From the NCBI GenBank assembly GCA_028565715.1, contig JAOXYC010184023.1, positions 1 through 12,632 of the forward strand: a stretch of DNA of 12,632 bases. The letters run 5' to 3'. Position numbers and translations under genes: made by a program. The DNA comes from Phoronis pallida (lineage: Eukaryota > Phoronida > Phoronidae). Each line of letters opens with the position of its first letter. Position 1 is the stretch's first letter. The notes beneath the pieces were generated by a model that saw only the letters and a list, made by a program, of their open reading frames with translations, ran no database searches and was not told the DNA's origin. This document shows, piece after piece, positions 1-12,632 of this stretch.

Positions 1-771
1 GATCGCCGGCTCGTTTTTTGTCAATCAGCGATTGCTCGTCAATCGATGTTCAGCGCTTATCGAGTAGGTGACGTAGTCGTTTTGGTTCGTTTCCATATCA
101 ACTCTGCGTCAACATGTTGAAAAACCGAATCATGACATTGTAAAAAACGACCAGTCAGACTAAAAACATTGCTGACCAAATGGCCTTGGCGGACTGCACT
201 TTTTGGTGTTTTATATTTATACGTTATTTAGCTTGGGGTTGAATATGAGGCTGAGGTTATTCGATTGAAATCTGAATCGGATGAAGTATTTAACATTGTA
301 GGTAAAAGCGGTTTGGCATTAACCACTAAAATACAGCAGACCATTTACGATCAAATAGAACTCCTCAATTGTGTTTAAAAGGCCTTTAATAAACTAACCC
401 GAAAACGGTTATGTCTCTTTAAGAAAATATTGGACGCTGCAACAAGACGTTATTTGCTGTTCATGTTGTTTTATCCCAAAAAAAGGCAAACTACGTTCTT
501 TATTAGTCAAGAGCGCTGAACTCTATATAGAATACTACATTCTTTGATCAGGTGTGGGTAGCGCGAAGACGTTCGAATGCATCCGTGATTCAGCAAAATA
601 TAAGCGAGCTTAAAACTTCAAATAGTTACCAAATATCCCGTTTCCATTACTGCCTGAAGCTTAAGTATCTAGGTTGAACTGACGTTATGAAGCAGACAAT
701 GTACACTCATTTGACAAACTAACAAATCCGGCATAAGTGATTTAAATTACATTAAAAATAATAATAATAAT
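1..771. other. Intergenic, nothing recognised
   Basis: A+T-rich sequence with no credible coding stretch on either strand and no clear repeat, apart from a short AAT run at about 756-771. The window begins with GATC. Confidence 0.6.
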
Positions 772-975
772 AGTAGGATGCATTGAATATAGAAAACAAC
801 GCTTTTAAAAGTCGACATGTTTCAACGTGTATTCTTCACATTATTCTCAAGACAAATGGCGATGTAAACAAAGCAACCTCACATATATAGCGTGGGTTGG
901 TATAAATACAGGAAGGTAACAGAACCGTGGAATAACTTTTAAAAGCGTTGTTTTCTATATTCAATGCATCCTACT
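772..975. repeat. Inverted repeat with perfect 41-bp arms (MITE-like)
   Basis: The arms at 772-812 (agtaggatgcattgaatata...) and 935-975 (...tgcatcctact) are exact reverse complements over 41 bases, separated by 122 unrelated bases. An AAT run borders the left arm. This resembles a short non-autonomous DNA transposon or a recent inverted duplication. No target-site duplication could be assigned. Confidence 0.8.
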
Positions 976-1000
976 CCTATGTGGCTCACGAAAGTATGGA

Positions 1001-1001
1001 A

Positions 1002-1032
<31 letters not shown>

Positions 1033-1195
1033 GTAGTTATATACCGCTTTTTATAGAGCGGTTTACAATCATAAGTCTTTAAAACCGAGCATAAGGATGA
1101 ACAGACCTTTTTACTAGCTCTAGGTCTAGCCGGATTCAAACCGCCAACACCAAGTAGTAGGTGGTGTTGTAGATTATACGGGCGCTTATGGGTTG
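1001..1195 (-). mobile_element. tRNA-derived SINE, 5' truncated or diverged
   Basis: On the - strand there is a B-box-like GGTTTGAATCC (1132-1142), then a body, then a 3' hairpin (ACCGCT/AGCGGT at 1043-1062) and an (ATT)n tail (1002-1030 as AAT on +). The tail and hairpin match the SINE at 11401-11722. No good A box is visible at the 5' end near 1195, so this copy is truncated or diverged there. Confidence 0.65.
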
Positions 1196-1214
1196 GAATC
1201 GACGACACATGTCA

Positions 1215-1455
1215 CCAAATATTAATTCAGTAGAACTGAATTATAATCCAGTGCTAACGATACATAAGTCAGTGGCACTGAATTATAATTCACTGCGGAG
1301 TATTAATTCAGTGCCACTGAATTATAATTCAGTGCCACCGAATGTTTATTCAGTGGTGCTGAATTATAAATCGGTACAGAATTATAATTCGGTGCTGGAC
1401 TATAATTCTGCGGCACTGAATTTGAATTAAGGGGCCCTGAATTATAATTCAATGG
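1215..1455. repeat. Minisatellite of about 21-bp palindromic units
   Basis: Degenerate tandem copies of a unit close to AATTATAATTCAGTGCCACTG. Each unit contains two dyads, AATTATAATT-type and ATTCAGTG/CACTGAAT, so both single strands can form hairpins. Because 21 is divisible by three, the array stays open in one frame (repeating LNYNSVP), which is not by itself evidence of a gene. It abuts the 5' side of the SINE. Confidence 0.8.
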
Positions 1456-2210
1456 CATGTACTATGTGTCATCGATGGCCACACATATTCGGCCAGGCCA
1501 TGCGGACCACCCTATGCATTATCACGACTGTTGTACTCAGAAATACCGGGAACTTTATCTCGGGGGTCGGGATTTTCAGGTCATTCAACAGGTTTTATAA
1601 TACAAATCAACACAAGGAAGTACATGCTTATTTATTAAGGTTATCAATCAAAACGGGATTGAACAAGTCAAATTGATAAGAATGACAGAGTGATGCTTAC
1701 ATCTTGAGTTAAACAAAATCATATCTGACTCTTATAATGTACTTATCAGTTTTAACAGTCAGAGCTTATCATTTCCATTTCTGTGTATGGCTTTTATAAA
1801 AAAAAAACACCATTAAAGGAACGGAACCCGAGAATTTGCGTTAAATTCAACACAAATGAAGATTTTTTGTGCTCAAATGACATTAAGAAATAATAAATAA
1901 TTGATTTCCGTCGAACACCAATTTTGTACATAGTTAAGATGTTAATATCGAGCACTAGTCATTTAGGCAATGAACATCAATTCTCACGATGATACGCGAT
2001 GTAATTTTCTATTGTTTGAGGACATACTAAGGTTTAGTTATATAGTCAGCTTAGTCATACGATCTTAATGTCAAACAGAAATTTGCATTTTGTAACGGTC
2101 GTCGAAAAACTTCATATGGGCAGAAACAGTCCTAGAAATTAGAAAAAACAAAACATGTTAAAAAGTTATAAAGCGATTTAAAATATCCCTGAAACCATTG
2201 ACTGGGGCAA
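1456..2210. other. Intergenic or upstream, nothing recognised
   Basis: A+T-rich sequence with no coding similarity. A 74-codon open stretch (1452-1676) shows no recognisable protein. The GGT start exon and promoter could lie here or further upstream, but no convincing exon was found. Confidence 0.5.
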
Positions 2211-2248
2211 ATCATCATCATCATCATCATCGTCATCGTCATCATCAA

Positions 2249-2293
<45 letters not shown>

Positions 2294-2452
2294 TATCATC
2301 ATCATCATCATCATCCTCATCATCATCATCAGCTCATCACCATCATTATCACCATCATCATCATCATCATCATCATCATAATCATCATCATCATCATCAT
2401 CCTCATCATCATCATCAGCACATCACCATCATCATCACCATCATCATCATCA

Positions 2453-2485
<33 letters not shown>

Positions 2486-2582
2486 TCGTCATCATTGTCA
2501 TCTTAATCGTCGTCTTAATCATCTTTTTCGCAATTATCCTGAACATTTTCGAAATTATCATCATCGCGGTAATCATCATCTT
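2211..2582. repeat. Trinucleotide microsatellite (CAT)n passing into (GTC)n
   Basis: Nearly pure ATC/CAT repeats with scattered variants run from 2211 to about 2453, then a GTC run (about 2454-2490), then decayed repeats to about 2582. It lies about 220 bases before the first detected GGT exon. Open stretches of His/Ser or Met on the two strands are by-products of the repeat. Confidence 0.95.
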
Positions 2583-2799
2583 CTGTACCGTAATGACTCG
2601 GAGCTTCCGAACCATTCACACTATACATTCGACAAGACCCGGACTACGAGGCGAGGATAACGCATGCTGTGTTCGATTGCACTAAATGAGAAGTCCGTCA
2701 GCACAGTGAAAGAATTGTAGCGGAACCACTTAACGTAATACTTACTTAAACTATTTCATGTGTTGAATTATAAAGATTTTCATTGATTTTTCCAAACAG

Positions 2800-10719
<7,920 letters not shown>

Positions 10720-11220
10720 CACGTGACATCTCGATGTATTGTGCCGGGGTATTGTGCGCATGTGTTGACGTGCTGCTGACTACACTGCAGTAGGATGTCG
10801 CCTACATGATGTTTTCCTGTATCATTTCTGTCGTAGATATAGTATGTTATACAGTCATAGTTTCATTGTCCTTGATCTACAGATAAATGCCTTAGACTTA
10901 AACACTGTCAATACTATAAGATGCTCCAAATGCGTACTGCAAGGCATTATGGACACAGCCAGGCAATAGAGATGAAAGCCTGAGAACTACTCGTCTTTTT
11001 ATTCAATGTCAATTTGTATCTACCAATTGCCTGAATTGGTGAATAGAAATATTGGTTCATTTGAACTCCAACTGTTTTGAACCCAGATTGTATTCCTCAC
11101 AATGCATTTTGATGTCTACCTGTACAGACCTACTCAGTTCTCTTGTGCTCATATATTATTGTGTTGAACTTTATATCTTGAAAATGGTTTTGTGAATAAA
11201 CCGTAACGTCGATTTGAACT
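10720..11220 (+). other. Probable 3' UTR of the GGT gene
   Basis: This non-coding stretch follows the stop codon and runs to just past the AATAAA at 11195-11200. No other gene or repeat is visible in it. The end at 11220 is approximate, based on cleavage usually lying 10-30 bases after the signal. Confidence 0.6.
11195..11200 (+). terminator. Polyadenylation signal AATAAA
   Basis: A canonical AATAAA hexamer lies about 475 bases after the GGT stop codon, before the downstream SINE. It is the most likely 3'-end signal for the gene. Confidence 0.6.
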
Positions 11221-11400
11221 ATAAACAATGTCTTTGGTTTACGTACGCGCTAATTTTAAAATACATCATTATATTTTTGCCAAAAACAAATGTGACCAAT
11301 TGGTCTCTGGAGCACCAACTGGTTCACGCACTTACAAAAGCTTTTTTTATGTCATCTTGTAGTTATAATCATTAATGGACTCAATCCCTTGTACATATAA

Positions 11401-11722
11401 CAATAATAATATTAATAATTATGTCGGTGCTCATATAGCGCTTTTTATTCTAAGCGCTTTACAATGATTATTATCCGTTGCGGAACTCTTCACTCAAATA
11501 ACATTCTCTATTCAGCGGAGCCGCATTTTTTCATAGCGCTTCCAGCTTTCATTCAGATTCCTTCAACTGTCCTTACCTGGTACCCATTTCTGAACCTGGG
11601 TGGAAAGAGACACAGGGGGAAGTGTTTTATCCAAAAACACAAATGCGGCGCCTGCTGGGGTTTGAACCATGGACCACCGGATTAAGAGGCGCACGCTCTA
11701 CCACTGAGCCACCTGCATCCCC
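11401..11722 (-). mobile_element. tRNA-derived SINE, near full length
   Basis: Read on the - strand from 11722: an A box TGGCTCAGTGG (11701-11711), a B box GGTTCAAACCC (11658-11668), a body containing CCACCCAGGTTCAGAAATGG and GTACC, a 3' hairpin AGCGCT/AGCGCT (11437-11458) and an ATT-rich tail (11402-11420). This is the layout of tRNA-derived SINEs widespread in marine invertebrates. It shares its 3' module with the copy at 1001-1195. Confidence 0.85.
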
Positions 11723-11725
11723 ATG

Positions 11726-12124
11726 ATATAGTTTTAGCTTCATGTTTTATAATCATCGTCTTGTGCTGAATCATTCCGTTCAACCAAATTCATTTTAACC
11801 ATTCGTTTTTAATCTCCATGTTTCATCATTTTTGTAAAGTGCATAGAAATGTAATTATTTTGTACTGTAATCTCAATTAATTAAAATTATTTAATTAATT
11901 CCATAACTCACGTATTTAACAAAAACAAAGGCGCTTTTGCAATTATTTTCAAATTAAAGGTATATTAAATTCATCGAGTTTTGTTTATGGACTGATGCTT
12001 TAATGAGTCTACCCGTATTTGGTAACGGTATGTATAAACAAACTTGCTGTATTATTTAGGAAATAAACACATGGTACCAGGGAATACTTTGCTGAACAAG
12101 GGCCCGGGGTAAAATCAAGGTATT
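11726..12124. other. Downstream intergenic, nothing recognised
   Basis: A+T-rich sequence between the SINE and the palindrome. No open reading frame, RNA gene or repeat could be supported. Confidence 0.6.
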
Positions 12125-12467
12125 TTTAAAGATGCATAACCTAGACCACAAAAGTCATAAAAATAAATTCCAGTGAAACTTGCATATTTAGAACTGCATG
12201 CACCATACTTGGAATATTCCATAATGTCTGGCGCCACAAATTAATTTGAAAGCGTTCCTCAGTGACTTTTCTAGCCTAAAATAGCTATGGTTGGCCCAAC
12301 CATAGTTGTTTTATGCTAGGAAAGTCATTAAGGAAGGCATTCGCAAATTCATTTGTGGAGCCAGAAATGACGGGATATTCCAAGTATGGTGCATGCAGTT
12401 CTAAATATGCAAGTTTCACTGGAATTTATTTTTATGACTTTTGTGGTCTAGGTTATGCATCTTTAAA
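12125..12467. repeat. 343-base near-palindrome (foldback element)
   Basis: The arms at 12125-12294 and 12296-12467 are joined through a single unpaired base (12295). The outer 93 bases of each arm (12125-12217 and 12375-12467) are exact reverse complements. The inner part has diverged to roughly three-quarters identity by eye, apart from an exact 10-bp tip CTATGGTTGG/CCAACCATAG. No coding content is credible. Confidence 0.9.
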
Positions 12468-12632
12468 TAAAGACTGTGTATTTTTTTTGCTTTGTCTTGA
12501 TGTTCCAATAAACCTCATAATTCAAATGGTAATTATCTTTTGACTGGGTAATTTTAGTTTTTGCCACTGATCATTTCATGTATTTTTTTACAAGTGTTCT
12601 GTTCTTATCTGTTTTTTAAATGAGCGCGAGTG
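12468..12632. other. Distal end of window, nothing recognised
   Basis: A short A+T-rich stretch. An AATAAA near 12507 is not linked to any visible gene. Confidence 0.5.

Noticed and set aside
939-1208. 89-codon open frame on the - strand
   Set aside because: It runs through the inverted-repeat arm, the ATT tail and the SINE body, and contains a poly-Ile run from the tail.
1188-1430. 80-codon frame with repeating LNYNSVP
   Set aside because: It results from a 21-bp tandem array whose length is a multiple of three. Unit divergence does not spare codons in any visible way.
1215-1455. CRISPR-like array
   Set aside because: The repeats are contiguous without unique spacers, and the context is a eukaryotic genome.
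2198-2506. 102-codon His/Ile/Ser-rich open frame, and Met-rich frames on the other strand
   Set aside because: They are direct translations of the CAT/GTC microsatellite, with no non-repeat protein sequence.
11650-11722. A true tRNA gene on the - strand
   Set aside because: A and B boxes are good, but acceptor and T stems do not pair and a SINE body with hairpin and tail follows.

Overview
The window is nuclear DNA from an animal, probably a marine invertebrate. It holds one spliced gene whose exons join by GT-AG introns with conserved phase. The introns are A+T-rich, about 250-1630 bases long, and loaded with tRNA-derived SINEs, MITE-like inverted repeats and microsatellites. Nothing looks bacterial: there are no operons and no long uninterrupted genes. 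The phylum cannot be fixed from this sequence alone.

The gene, on the + strand from 2800 to 10719, is a membrane-anchored gamma-glutamyltransferase (GGT1/GGT5 type). Eleven exons were found by matching each translated block to the GGT family and then placing the splice sites. The joined exons give 598 residues: a signal-anchor helix, a large subunit, the autocleavage/catalytic threonine (T410 in window numbering) and a small subunit ending in the family's usual GG-x-P-x-GY tail. The exon with the start codon was not identified. The first exon found opens at a splice acceptor, has an in-frame stop just upstream, and has no ATG before the membrane helix. The likely poly(A) signal is at 11195-11200. 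Ten introns were placed. Nine have GT-AG ends. Intron 8, about 20 codons after the catalytic threonine, has no GT donor that keeps the frame and has an in-frame TAG at the junction.

Layout: 1-771 has no recognisable feature. 772-975 is a perfect 41-bp inverted repeat. 1001-1195 is a SINE on the - strand, running into a 21-bp palindromic minisatellite (1215-1455). 2211-2582 is a long CAT/GTC microsatellite, a few hundred bases before the first detected exon. Intron 2 carries a tRNA-headed SINE, intron 3 a 425-base hairpin, intron 5 a duplicated scrap of exon 5, intron 6 a TTAA-flanked MITE, intron 7 small repeats, and intron 10 a 377-bp element with 57-bp terminal inverted repeats. Downstream of the gene are a second, fuller SINE (11401-11722) and a 343-base near-palindrome (12125-12467).

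No new multi-gene system was found. The best leads are the abnormal exon 8/9 junction, the exon-5 duplicate that reads in frame into exon 6, a compensatory base-pair change in the 3' hairpin of the two SINEs, and the large palindrome whose outer 93 bp are exactly complementary while its core has diverged.
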